35,282 nucleotides of DNA from Phytophthora quininea. Taxonomy: Eukaryota; Oomycota; Peronosporomycetes; Peronosporales; Peronosporaceae. Where the stretch lies: NCBI GenBank assembly GCA_011947345.1, contig JAAVTG010001034.1:1-35282 (forward strand). Reading direction: 5' to 3'. Shown piece by piece: positions 10,147-20,415 of this stretch; position 1 is the stretch's first letter; each line of letters starts with the position of its first letter. Under the pieces are notes generated by a model that ran no database searches, had not been told where the DNA came from, and saw nothing but the letters and a program-made list of their open reading frames with translations. A program made the translations under genes and the position numbers.

Positions 10147-10490
10147 GAGTGCGGGTCTCCTCGAGTTAAAGAAGAAAACTTAGCAAGACCTGCGTGTGGA
10201 GGGGAAAGGAGACTTCAAGTTGATGGTACCGGAAAAGAATGACTGCTTGTTGGATCGGTTGACTGAGGAAATAATACCGCTTGAGCTGGGAGATATGACA
10301 CCGTACATGAAGACTCTGATCACTTCACCAGAAATCGACTTGGATAAATTAGTGGGCGACGTGTTTCCGGTCTGTGCTCCACGGTACAATGTCCAAGTCT
10401 TGCTGGTGTTCCCAGACGTCAAACTTCGTGATGCACTACCGGAACCGTTAGGTATTCCAGAAGGAATCACTACCTCTAACCTTGGAAGAA
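10147..10490 (+). pseudogene. Possible Crinkler (CRN) N-terminal header fragment
   Basis: A forward frame (about 10147-10490, with an in-frame TAG just before 10181) resembles the header of oomycete CRN proteins. It reads GLLELKKKT, a stop, then GDFKLMVPEKND in the position of the 'LxLFLAKK' motif, followed by a segment of about 40 residues with EIDLDKLVGDVF, and then NVQVLLVFPD in the position of the 'HVLVxxP' motif that closes the header. The N-terminal ubiquitin-like part is not readable upstream. CRNs are modular oomycete proteins, many delivered to host nuclei. This copy is interrupted and lacks both ends. The order and spacing of motifs support the call, but residue identity to the motifs is modest. 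Confidence 0.35.
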
Positions 10491-11176
10491 GGTTTGCACC
10501 GCGACGTCCGAGGGCATCTTATCACGAAGTAACTCTGCGATCAGTGTTTAGTCTCCTCTCTCTGCAGCGACCAATTCTTTCAAGTACGTTAGCTTTCTTC
10601 TGGGGGATGAAGAGCTGGATTTCGTCCTTGATTAGGCCAATTCTCGAAACAACCGACGTCCAGGTCGGTGGCTGACGGCAATAGGTCCATGGGTAGGAAC
10701 CGCATCGGTCGACTCACGGTCACAACCATTAGCCGGGGCATTATAAAGAGCTCAGTCATATCTCGCATCGTTCTCACCTGGGAAAAGTCGTTCGAATCAG
10801 CCACAAACTTCACTGGGACGATTGTTTTCGACTGGGAGATGAATAACAAATACTTGTTGAATGATTGGTGTTGGCCTTCTGGTACGATGTTGAGCAAGAC
10901 TTCGTTCGGGATGCCGAACTAGAATTTTGGGGTGGATGAAGACAATTGCAACTGTCGTGAGGAATAGTGGCGTCCGGAGTTGATTACATTTGTTAGGCGG
11001 CGCCGGCAAGGTTGTCGTCGTTGATGATATAAGAACTTGATTGCTTTTTTGTGCTGGAGCTTGCTCTGAGTGAAGAACGGCATCGCTGAGAACGTTTCGC
11101 CATGGACGTCGAAGTTCCTGTTTGACAGGGGTGTTTCGCAAACGACGCTTCCTGCGTTCAGTCCAAATAAGGGGAC
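10491..11176. other. Gap: no confident gene
   Basis: Reverse-strand frames at 10589-10897 and 10797-11195 are open and could be one decayed protein (KTIVPVKFVADSNDFSQVRT among others), but I recognise no family and the frames disagree. The last 150 nt hold the 5' flank of the zinc transporter gene. I see no repeats or RNA genes here. Confidence 0.3.
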
Positions 11177-12374
11177 ATGGACGAAGCCAACTCAACTACT
11201 GAAGTACCTGGGTTCAGTCACCTCTCCACGTCAGCACGTGACAAAATGGCATCCCCGGATGTTGGCAAGCCTCGCCGTATCCCTTTGACGGACAGTGCTC
11301 AGCGATCGCGACGGAAACTGCAACATGCCTGCGTCTTCTCGTTGCTCTTCATGGCTGAAGTTGTCGGCGGTCTCCTGGCCGGCAGTCTCGCGATTGTGGC
11401 AGATGCTGCTCACTTGTTTTCCGACGTGGCAGGTTTCAGCATCGCTCTGTTTGCTGTTCATTTGAGCACACATCCAGCCACCGACCGACTGAGCTTCGGC
11501 TTCCAACGTGCGGAGGTGATCGGAGCCGTCTCCAGCGTCCTCGTCACTTGGGCGCTCACTGTTGCGTTGGTCTACGAAGCGATCGTCCGACTTGTTGACT
11601 GTCTTCAGCCGCAGCCGAAAGAATTTGTCGATGGAATGGCGATGTTCATCGTCGCTTGTCTTGGTCTGGTGGTGAATGTCGTCCTAATGCAGATTTTGGG
11701 GCACGGTCATAGCCACGGTGGCGGTGGTCATGGTCATTCACATGGCGACAAAAACGCCGTTCATGTTCAAGCTAAAGCGCACAAGCATTCACACGGTGAT
11801 GGTGGACACGACCACGGCAAGGAAAGCAATCATGGACACTCGCATGGAAGTCACGACGACATTGAGGATGGTTTATCCGAGATGAAGAAAGAGTTAGAGA
11901 ATCTAAACGTCAAGGCAGCGTATATCCACGCACTTGGGGACTTTATCCAGAGTATTGGCGTGTATCGCTGGCGCGCTGATCTGGTGGAAGCCACACTGGC
12001 AAATTGCCGACCCCATCGCGACGTTGGTGTTTGCTGTGCTCGTGGTGGCCACGACGGTCGGAGTCGTTCGAGATAGTGTTCACGTCTTGATGGAAGGCAC
12101 ACCAATGGGGGTTAATTCTGCTGAGATTGAAAAAGGTCTGCGTGGATGCGCGTCCGTGGTGGCAGTGCACGATCTCCACGTCTGGTCGCTGAGTGCAGGA
12201 TTAATCGCGTTGAGCGTTCATTTGGTTTCGGACGACAACGATACAGCGTTGGATACGGCGCAGGCGTACCTCCGCTCGAAAAATATCACCCACACCACGA
12301 TCCAAGTGGAGAGGACATCGATGAACCATGGTCAAGACTGTGCATCGAACCAGAAGTGTGGACAAGTTAAGTAG
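11177..12374 (+). CDS. CDF-family zinc transporter (ZnT-like)
   Basis: A protein of about 398 residues from the ATG at 11177 to the TAG at 12372, without visible introns. Cation diffusion facilitators export Zn2+ from cytosol into organelles or out of the cell in exchange for protons. Six membrane helices are visible. The two HxxxD zinc sites are present: ADAAHLFSD in helix 2 (about 11400) and HALGDFIQS in helix 5 (about 11930). Between helices 4 and 5 lies a long His/Gly-rich cytosolic loop (11700-11850, GHGHSHGGGGHGHSHGD and similar) typical of ZnT proteins. After helix 6 is the cytosolic C-terminal domain with VHDLHVWSLS, the conserved CDF dimer motif. One frame change near 11962 (+1 or -2, within a GTGT run, just after GDFIQSIGV) splits the protein. 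The rest is fully conserved, so I think the break is a sequence error. Confidence 0.88.
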
Positions 12375-12582
12375 AAGAAGAAAACATATTCGTTTGTGAA
12401 TACTGTGAGGAAAAATCGACAAGAAGCCGAAGTGGTTTCAGCACAAGTCAAGCAAGATGAGTTTGATCAGCAAGTGGTGGAGCCTTCAGCTCCGTTTTTA
12501 GTTGTCTCGTAAAAGGAGTTTCAACGACAAGGAAAACGACCACAGCAGCACTGATCGCTCTTCCATTATCTCTCTTGTCACC

Positions 12583-13206
12583 ATGATAGCGCCCAAGATT
12601 TTACTGCGCTTGGCCAGTGCTGGGATCGGTTTGGTGCTGCTGATCATCGCGTGTCTTGGCTTCGGTACGCTCAAGGCGACGTCGACGATCGACAGCCAGG
12701 CGGAGTTCGGCTGTCTCTGCTTTCTGGGCGCGTGCTTCGGTTTGCTGCTGGCGTTTGGCGAGACAAAACTGGAGCTCTTCTTCTTCTTCTTCGGCTTTAT
12801 GCGGTACCGATTCGGTCGCGCCTGCATCTTCGCTGTGAGCGGGATCATGACGGCTCTACTGGGCAAATCTCGCAACCAGCAGTGTCGCTGTGAAGAGTAC
12901 ACCATCCTGATCGTGGAAGGGATCGCGCTCATGGCGATGGCGGCGCTGCAGCTCTTGGCCATCTTTGTGTTCGGCAACAATAGCGCTCCCAAGCGCAACA
13001 AGGACAACGTCACGACAGTGCGAACGTCCAACACGGCAGCTCCACTGCCAGTGTCAATGCCTCGCAGCCAGCCATTGCCAAAGGAAACGGCAACTTTTCA
13101 GCCAGTGGTGCAGCCAGTCATACAAGCTCCTCCTCCAGTAGCAGCTCAGCCACCTCCAGCCCCAGTGCACGACAGCAACTTGCCCTCCTGGATGCACACG
13201 CCATAA
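12583..13206 (+). CDS. COPI-associated / TVP15-like four-helix membrane protein
   Basis: The frame is open from 12502, but the first ATG in it is 12583 (MIAPKILLRLASAG), which gives 207 residues ending at a TAA at 13204. Four membrane helices are visible: LASAGIGLVLLIIACLGFGT, FGCLCFLGACFGLLLAFG, a charged-then-hydrophobic ELFFFFFGFMRYRFGRACIF, and YTILIVEGIALMAMAALQLL. The FGFMRYRFGRACIFAVSGI segment, with its Arg-Gly turn before a helix, resembles the COPI-associated protein family (TVP15 in yeast), which sits in Golgi membranes. The last 60 residues are cytosolic and rich in Pro, Gln and Ala. Its stop lies only about 80 nt from the MCM2 start, so the MCM2 promoter must be very short. No frame breaks were seen. 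Confidence 0.6.
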   Translation: MIAPKILLRLASAGIGLVLLIIACLGFGTLKATSTIDSQAEFGCLCFLGACFGLLLAFGETKLELFFFFFGFMRYRFGRACIFAVSGIMTALLGKSRNQQCRCEEYTILIVEGIALMAMAALQLLAIFVFGNNSAPKRNKDNVTTVRTSNTAAPLPVSMPRSQPLPKETATFQPVVQPVIQAPPPVAAQPPPAPVHDSNLPSWMHTP

Positions 13207-13267
13207 TGACAAATGTACGCAACGTTTCATCAAGAGACAGGCCATCTGTGTTTTAGTCCTACTTATT

Positions 13268-13279
13268 TTTTGGCGGGAA
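13268..13279 (+). promoter_or_regulatory. E2F-like site upstream of MCM2
   Basis: TTTTGGCGGGAA ends 6 nt before the first MCM2 ATG. It matches the E2F/DP consensus (TTTSGCGC/TTTGGCGGGAA). E2F controls MCM genes at the G1/S transition in animals and plants, so its placement here is likely functional, although the promoter has not been tested. Confidence 0.6.
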
Positions 13280-13285
13280 GTAGCC

Positions 13286-16200
13286 ATGTACCCAATCTTC
13301 AAATCCGAAATGGACTCGACTGGCGGCGCGACTCCTCCAGCTTCGGGGGCTTCTGGCTCGGCCCCCAGCGGCTCACATGCGGCACAACCGACTGCATCTG
13401 CTGCATCTGCGTCTGATTCGTCCAGCGTGCGGGTGCTCGCCAACGGCCTCGAGGACAGCGACAGCGACGACCAAGACGACGAATCTCGGGGCCGCAAGAG
13501 GCGGCGGCTGCGACGCGGTGGCGCCCCGCAAATGACGGTAACGCGTCCCCGGATGCAGACCATACCGTTGACGACGTGGATGGCTTCGTGGTTGGCGACA
13601 TGGAGCAGGAAGAGCAGGACGGAGACGACGACTACGGCGAGCAGGCCGAAGAGCTGGACGAGGAGATCGTGGACGAGCTGGACATCCAGGAGAGGGAGAG
13701 ACAGTACTTTTCCGAGGACGAGCTGGATGACGACGTGGACGGAGAAGATCTGGGCGAGAATGCCGAGATGCAAGTGCTTTTTACTAAAGAGTTTTACTTT
13801 TTTAAGAAATATCTAACAAAAACCGTTTGTATATCGTGCAGGGATTACCGTCGGATGGAGACATTGGATCGCTATGACACTGCGATGCTGGATACGAGAC
13901 AGTATGAAGACATGGATGTGGACACGAGACGAGCAGTGGAGGACGAATTGAATCGACGAGATGCTCGTGAAGGACGCATTGCGCAAGTGTTCCAGGAAGA
14001 CATGGAGATGGAGCACGACGACACGCACAGAAGGAGATTCCAACGACGAGAAGCAGAGTACGCAGAGGGTGGCCAAATGGACGATGGCGAGGAGCTGATC
14101 AATCTCGAACACTTCGACGTGCCGTTGAGAGAGTGGATCGCCACGGAAAGACCTCGCGAAGAGATTAAGCGGCGCTTCCGCAACTTTTGAACACGTTCGC
14201 AGACGCCAAGACAGGGCGGTTGGTGTATCACGAGAAGATTGTGCAGTTAGCGCAACGCAACGAGCAGTCACTTGAGATTGAGATCGGCGATGTGATACAC
14301 AGCATGTCGATGGTGGCCGCCTGGCTGGTGGAAGCTCCCAAGGACATGCTGGAGATTCTAGACGAAGTAGCGAAGGAGGTCGTGCTGTCTCTTTTCCCGT
14401 ACTATTCGACGATCCATCAGCAGATTTACGTGCGCATCTTGGACCTCCCCGGCACGGAGCGTCTACGGGATCTTCGTACCGCACATTTGAACTTCCTTAT
14501 TAAGGTTTCAGGGGTGGTCACCAGGCGTACCTCCGTGTTCCCGCAGCTGCAACTAGTGAAGGTAAACTGTCCTGGCTGTGGCGCAGTGTTGGGACCTTTC
14601 ACACAACAAAGCCAGCAGGAAGTGAAGCTGAATGCTTGTCCCGAGTGCCAGTACCGCGGCAAATTCCCCGTCAACAGCGAGCAGACGGTGTATCGTAACT
14701 TTCAGAAAATCACTCTGCAAGAATCTCCGGGCAGTGTGCCGCCAGGTCGTGTGCCTCGGTCGAAAGATGTCGTATTGGTGGGGACCTCATCGACAAGGCT
14801 CGTCCCGGTGACGAAATTGCAGTGACGGGTATTTACACCAACACACCCGACCCGACGTTGAATCTGCGGGATGGCTTTCCCGTTTTCCGCACTGTGATCG
14901 AGGCCAACCACGTCGAGCGACGTGCTGATGTTCTGGGCAGTCAATTGCTCACCGCAGAGGACAAGAAGCAGATCCTGCGACTTGCCAAGCAACCGGATAT
15001 CGCCCAAAGAATCATCAATAGTATTGCGCCATCGATTTATGGCCACCAGCAAGTCAAGACAGCACTAGCTCTGGCGCTGTTCGGTGGGAAGCCCAAATTC
15101 ATTAAGAATTCTCGAGTCCGAGGCGATCTGAACGTCCTGATGGTGGGGGATCCAGGTACAGCAAAGTCCCAGTTCTTAAAATTCGCCAAACAGACTGCGC
15201 CTCGTGCTGTGTATTCCACAGGCAAAGGTGCGTCTGCCGTGGGCCTTACCGCTGGTGTGTCACGCGACCCCTTTACGAAGGAATGGGTCCTTCAAGGTGG
15301 TGCCTTAGTACTAGCAGACAAAGGAGTGTGTTTGATTGATGAGTTTGACAAGATGAACGAGCAGGACCGAACGAGCATCCACGAAGCGATGGAGCAGCAG
15401 AGCATCTCGGTGTCTAAGGCTGGTATTGTCACTTCGCTACAGGCACGATGCTCCGTCATTGCAGCGGCAAACCCTATCGGTGGGAGGTATAACGCCGCCC
15501 GGACGTTTGCGGAGAATGTGGAATTGACAGACCCCATCCTACAGCGATTCGACTTGCTGTGTGTTCTGCAGGATAAAGTAGACCCCGTAGATGATGAGCG
15601 TTTGGCGGATTTTGTAGTGTCTAGCCACATGCGTAGCAATGCTGCGAAAAAGAAAACAGGGGATGGCGACAACGAGGAAGAGGGCCACGATGAAGACGAA
15701 CTGAGCGCGATGACGCAGTCCATGCAGGTGGGAGACACCGACACGAGCATGACGTTAGACCAAGAACTGCTGCGGAAGTACATTTTGTACGCCCGCACAT
15801 TCGTCAACCCGGTGCTGGCCAGTGGGCTGGATACAGGCAAAGTGGAAGCTTTCTACGCGCAACTGCGTCGTGCTTCTCAACACACTGGCGCTGTTCCGGT
15901 GGCTGTGCGTCATCTCGAGTCCCTTTTCCGCATGGCGGAAGCTCATGCTCGAATGCACCTCCGTGATACCGTTGGCGACGAAGACCTGGCGTTGGCTATT
16001 CGCGTTCTTACAGAGAGCTTGTGCGATGCCCAGAAGTTCACTTTTAAGCGCCAGTGGCGTCGTCTGTTCCGTCCGTATCTGACCTATCGGCAGGACAACA
16101 ACGTCTTGCTGTTGCACGTCCTGCACGAGCTCTTCAAGTCAGCCCACGCGTACCATCAACTACGTATGCAAGCTGATGTGCGACGCAACCACAAGGACAC

Positions 16201-16348
16201 TACGCTAAGTGTACTACGCGATGATCTGCTCTCGAAGGCCAAGTCGGTTGGTATCTACGACTTGAGCGAGTTCTACGAGTCGAAAGCGTTCACCAGGGCA
16301 GGTTTCCGGATTGACGAGGCCACCAACTCCATTATTAAGGACATCTAG
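13286..16348 (+). CDS. MCM2: MCM2, replicative helicase subunit
   Basis: MCM2 is one of six AAA+ subunits of the MCM2-7 helicase that unwinds DNA at replication forks. The start is ATG 13286 or the second Met at 13310. The order is: an acidic, Ser/Asp-rich N-terminal tail (histone-binding region in other MCM2s); DYRRMETLDRYD; a zinc ribbon CPGCGAVLGPF...CPEC (14570-14650); ITLQESPGSVPPGRVPRSKDV; Walker A GDPGTAKSQ (about 15150); Walker B VCLIDEFDKM (about 15330); sensor region AAANPIGGRYN; and the arginine-finger segment DPILQRFDLL (about 15540). One GC-AG intron is at 13770-13841. Three single-base losses break the frame, each in a four-base run: C4 13524-13527, T4 14185-14188 and G4 14780-14783. 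All three restore the MCM2 frame if one base is added, which points to consensus errors in an essential gene. Confidence 0.93.
13770..13841 (+). other. GC-AG intron in MCM2
   Basis: The junction between GENAEM and DYRRMETLDRYD cannot be joined with the only nearby GT. A GCAAGT donor, the usual form of GC-AG introns, at 13770 with the CAG acceptor ending at 13841 joins in phase 2 and restores Met-Asp-Tyr-Arg. The 72-nt intron is a multiple of three and has no stop in the reading frame, so unspliced message would insert 24 residues without truncation. Confidence 0.65.
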
Positions 16349-16411
16349 CAAGGGAAGTAAAACGAAACATCTTGTTCAGACTGCCATATAAAAGCGAGGA
16401 CGTCATTGCTC

Positions 16412-18446
16412 TCAGAGCGCTTTGCCGTTGTACACGAGCTGGTTGATCTTCTCTGGCAGTAGCTCGCACATTTCCGTGCAGATGGCGATTTCGCTCTCGA
16501 AGCTGCGCTTCAACTCTTGACTTTGAGTTGCTTGCTTGTGCTCGTACTTCCGAACGAGTTCAATCACGGCCTCGTGGTAAGCAAGAGCCTGCTTCCAGTA
16601 CCCGACTGTCTTTGCTGTGTCCGATAGCACAATCTTGCCACAGGCATGGGAGACCAAAGTACCCAAGCAATAGCGTGCGGAATTCCTTTGGCGACAGGGC
16701 ATCGCCAGGAGGGAGCTGCACTTGTTCCCTCCTGACAGAACAGCTTTCCGTCGAGGGTCTTCGCTGCCGCTACCTTCCTGCTCCGATGAAGGGTAGTAGA
16801 GCAGCAGAAATTGCTGGTAGCAGTGGATTGCCTTCAGCTCATACGCCATGGCCTTCTCTCCTGCCTCTTTGCTTTGCTTCAGCTCGAAAATGTCGGCATT
16901 GACCTCAGCACATTCGTAGTACAGCTCCTGCAGCAAGTCACTGAATGCACGCTCATTCAGTGTCGCCTAGCAGCGGCGACAACAAAGCCACTCGGCGTCT
17001 TTGCATCGCAACACGCCGTCCTCGAGCATCTTCGAACGGAAGCCGCTTGTAAAGAGCACTCTCCCGCTGCAAGAGCCGCACGTGCTGCGTCACAAACCCG
17101 TCCAAGACGAAGACTTTTTAGCGCGAGTGCAGGCAAGAAGCCCCATCTTGAACACGGCGCGAGCTTGGTCAAATGTCTCCACGCTGGCTGCTGGCACGAA
17201 TTCCATGCCGAACCCTGCTGCATTGTCAGCCTCAGTCTTCTCGTCGGATCTCTGGTTGCTAGGAGATGTCAGAGCCAACTTTGCTAGCGTCGCTTCCATG
17301 CTGTTTGGGCAAGGCAACACACCAGCAGTTTCGGGATGAGGTACCCTTCTAGCTGCATCCCTGCGAGCTGGAGAGTGAGCACATGCAGACGACTCCACGT
17401 AGAGTAGATCTCGGCCACTAGCATCTCCTGCTCTTCGTTTTCCTCATCTCTTCAGATCCATGGTGGAGCAGCATATACTCACTCGCTTTCAGGCACGTCG
17501 CCGCATCTTTGGGGTTTTCAGTATCCAAGTAGAATTCTACCAACTTTAATGCATTACGCACCCACTCATGAGCACCTACAAAGCGAGAATTGTCACCTCG
17601 TTCTGCAGCATTCACGCACTGCAACAACTGCAGCTCTAGCGTCGACAGACAATACTTGGCGGATTCATCGGCCATGCTCAGCGTTCCATACACTTGCGCC
17701 AGGAAAAAGTGCGTGTGGGTCTGTGCCGTCGCCAGCAGCGCATCGTGCGTTTCCATCTTTTCACACAGCTTTTGTCCTGCCGCGAGGTAGCAGAGTGCTC
17801 GCAACGGCCGCGAACGGTTCGACCAGAGCACTCCCAGCTGATTCAGAAGCTCCATCACGTACACTACGTAGGTTTCGTGCTCAGAAGAGATCTGGACTTT
17901 AGGAAGATCGCCGAGCAGCTTCGGAACTGCATTTTTGATCACCGATTGAGTTTGCGAGCCGTCATCAGCTGTAATTGCCGTCGTGTATTTCACCAGCTCT
18001 GGAACGAAAAAATTGCCAGCTTCTTCTAGCACAGGCTGCGCATCTAACAGAGCAATCAACAATGGGCACGAGGACAACTTTATATAGTAGAATGAAATAT
18101 AATACGTACGATGCGGCTCTTCCACTGCCAAGTACGTGGCCCCGAGTCTCGCAGCAGCACACGCATTCTCCTACGAAATAAATATGAATAAATATATCGC
18201 GTATCAAGACTTCCAACTCGACCTACCGCTGGACTGAGATTTGTCGTCCGCAGCTTCTGCAGAATCTCCACCACTCGATACTGCGCCGCGTAGGGCGTCG
18301 TCTCACGTCCTCCTAAAGCAACGATTGTATCGTTAAACCCTCCTAAAAAGAAACGAAACCCGGGCCAATCTCTCTCCTGGCCAACGTACCAGCGCCATCT
18401 CCTCCAGCCTCTGCATCAACGCGTGGAACTCCTCGGGCAGCTCCAT
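16412..18446 (-). CDS. KIF-binding protein (KIFBP/KBP) homolog
   Basis: A reverse-strand TPR-like helical-repeat protein. KIF-binding protein binds kinesin motor domains and blocks microtubule attachment. The start is ATG 18446 (MELPEEFHALMQRLEEMAL), followed by an intron and short exons near 18342-18230 (YAAQYRVVEILQKLRTTNL) and 18173-18112 (CAAARLGATYLAVEEPH), then long exons. Matches to the family: HFFLAQVYGTLSMADESAKY followed by CLSTLELQLLQ; DGFVTQHVRLLQRESALYKR (about 17100); RRRVALLSPLL; LLQELYYECAEVNADIFELK; and the C-terminal LLPEKINQLVYNGKAL, close to the human ending LLPTKMERFRTKMALT. The reading frame breaks near 17440, 17330, 17115-17119 (A5 on this strand where six are needed) and 16960. 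The exon 1/2 join is uncertain. It abuts the coiled-coil gene head to head. Confidence 0.75.
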
Positions 18447-18547
18447 CGTCACCTTCCCGAAGCGGTATCCTCGAAAAATAAGACATTTCCACAAAATTAT
18501 AATAATCAGATTATAATTTCGCTTTTATACGCCAGTCAGCAAAAACT
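18447..18547. promoter_or_regulatory. Short bidirectional promoter
   Basis: Only 101 bp separate the start codons of the KIF-binding protein gene (leftward) and the coiled-coil gene (rightward). The middle is AT-rich (about 18475-18525, including ATAATAATCAGATTATAATT), with GC-rich flanks. Both genes must share this interval for initiation. Confidence 0.6.
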
Positions 18548-20415
18548 ATGTGGTCCCCAGACGCCGCCGGCGACCTGTTCCCGCGCCGCCCACGCCGCTC
18601 CAGCGGCAATTCCAGCCAGCAGCAGCGTCGCTCCAGCGCCTCCAGTCAGCTGTGGGCGTTCCCACCAAGTTCCGCGGGCTTCGCAGGCCCCAGCGCCGAC
18701 TTTAGCGACGCTCAAGACAATAAACCTCAGAACCATGGACTGATTGGGTCCTATGCCAACACAGAGGGACTGGGGGCGTATGCCAATGCTGAGGGAACGG
18801 CCAGGATGCTCTGGAATCGACCCGAGAGAGAGGAAGAAGAGCGAGAAGAAGAAGCCTTGCCGTCTTATCTGAGCTATCTACAAGCACCAACGGATGCAAC
18901 AACAGTGGCGGCTCCTGCGACTTTAGTGGGGACGAGTATTCCTATTGAGAGGGAGAGTCAAATGGAGACAAAAAGCAAAGAATTGGCCAGAGCGCTGCAG
19001 GATTTCATTGCAGTGCAGATGGGACAGAGCGGGGCTGCAGTTGGTAGCAACGTAGTAGGAGGCTGCAGCTGCGAACGACGAGTGATGGAGTTGGAGAGGC
19101 AGATGCAGACTCTACAGGCTGCAAAGACGGAGAGTGCAGCGACTGCGACTGAGGATGCTAATAGTGCCCTTGGAGACAGGGTGTCGACGCTGGAAGGACG
19201 ACAAAGTGCGTTCCAGTCGCAGTTGGCCCAGATCTCCAAAGTGTTGGGAGTACCTGTGGGCAAACACGGCAAGAGCAGTCAGCTCAAGACGTTGGTACAG
19301 ACACTGCGGGAGGAGATTGATGCCAAAGTGCAAGCAGCGATAGCTGAGGTGGAGGCTTCGTGTGTAGCCACTGCAAAGAAGCACGCAGAGGAACTGATTG
19401 CTGAAGCGGCAGCTTCGTCCTCATCTCCTGCGGGGGATCGTCGACGCCCTCTGAGCCCAAAGACCACAAGAAGCAAGTGGACGGGGACTCTGACTCTGTG
19501 TCGGGCCTTCCGTTCTCTGCAGTTTTGAATGCGTTGGCAGAAGAACACGAGGCGTCGTTGACGAGACTCAGCACCCATTTCGATGAGCGCTTGCGACTCG
19601 AAGGCTCCCAACGTGTGGCGCTCGAAGGGCGAGTGCGAGCACGACTTGGCGAGCTGGAGGAGTGGATACAGCAAGTTGAAGGCGAGCTGGGTGGCTCTCA
19701 TTTTGAAGCTGTAGGCGGTGCTGCTAGCTCCTCTTCTATCGCTGCAATAACCGACGAGCTGAACAAACTCCAGACTCAAATGGCCCATTTGGAGCAGTCC
19801 TGGACACAGCAAAGTCGAGAGGCAGAAGAACTGTCAAAGAAACTGGCCAAACTGCCAAGCTCGGATGAGTTGAAGGCCAACATGGAGAGACAAGTGAGCG
19901 AGCTAGCCGCTCTTCGAGAAAACGTAGCTAGTGTAGAGACTGTAGCATCAACACGGGAGGAGACCCAGTCGGCGGCTCGGACGTCTCAAGGTCTGAAATT
20001 GATCGTGGAGAAGCTCGTTCGAGACACTGGCTCTGCTGAGGAGCTGCTTCAGCAGTATGTGAGCACCATCACACACCAAGTCGCCAGCGTAACGCGTCAG
20101 TACGTGTCTGTGCGTATTCGAGACAACAACCGTCTGCTAGACGCCACCTTGCGCGCTCGGGTGCCTGACTACGTGGCGAACGAGAGCGAGAGCTTCTTGC
20201 TGGTTCGTCCAGAGGCCAAGAAGGAAGGAGACGTGCATGCGAATCACGACGCTGCTGGACCTGATGGGACGTTCAGTTTTGTGCTGCGTGAGGACGACGA
20301 GGACGGAATTCGACGCTTGCTCAACGCCCAACAGCCTCCCAAGCCCAGTACCATCGGCACCACCATTAGCTCGGACGCTAGTGCTGCTGCTGCGGGCGCG
20401 TCGTCGTCGGCGTAA
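18548..20415 (+). CDS. Long coiled-coil protein, function unknown
   Basis: About 623 residues from ATG 18548 to the TAA at 20413. The first 90 residues are disordered and rich in Ser, Arg, Gln and Pro. Acidic and linker segments follow, then heptad-rich coiled coils at about 18960-19020, 19080-19430 and 19520-20080 (for example RRVMELERQMQTLQAAKTES, ITDELNKLQTQMAHLEQSW, EELSKKLAKLPSSDELKANM). The C-terminus has VSVRIRDNNRLLDATLRARV, then a low-complexity Ala/Ser end. One base is missing in G5 19432-19436; adding it joins the two halves as SSTPSEPKDHKKQVDGDSDS. I do not recognise the family. Head-to-head pairing with a kinesin-regulator gene makes a microtubule, centrosome or flagellar role worth considering, but that is inference from position only. 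Confidence 0.7.

Noticed and set aside
11700..11850. His/Gly-rich repeat as a separate antimicrobial-type peptide
   Set aside because: It lies between helices 4 and 5 of the zinc transporter, where such loops are normal for ZnT proteins.
12776..12796. CTT repeat as a microsatellite or regulatory element
   Set aside because: It encodes a Phe run within a membrane-protein helix region of the TVP15-like gene and is explained by coding.
13054..13773. 239-codon reverse open frame
   Set aside because: It lies antisense to the TVP15-like gene end and the MCM2 5' exon, has low-complexity Leu/Ser/Arg content and no domain; it is a shadow of GC-rich coding sequence.
13813..14484. 223-codon reverse open frame
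   Set aside because: Fully antisense to conserved MCM2 exon sequence, with no recognisable motif.
13524..14783. Extra introns as an explanation of the MCM2 frame breaks
   Set aside because: No GT...AG pair of workable length spans any of the three sites without deleting conserved residues; one added base in each run restores the family sequence exactly.
15292..15840. 182-codon reverse open frame
   Set aside because: Antisense to the MCM2 AAA+ domain; Ser/Cys-rich composition is that of a shadow frame.
19279..19812. 177-codon reverse open frame
   Set aside because: Antisense to the coiled-coil gene; codon pattern follows the forward gene.
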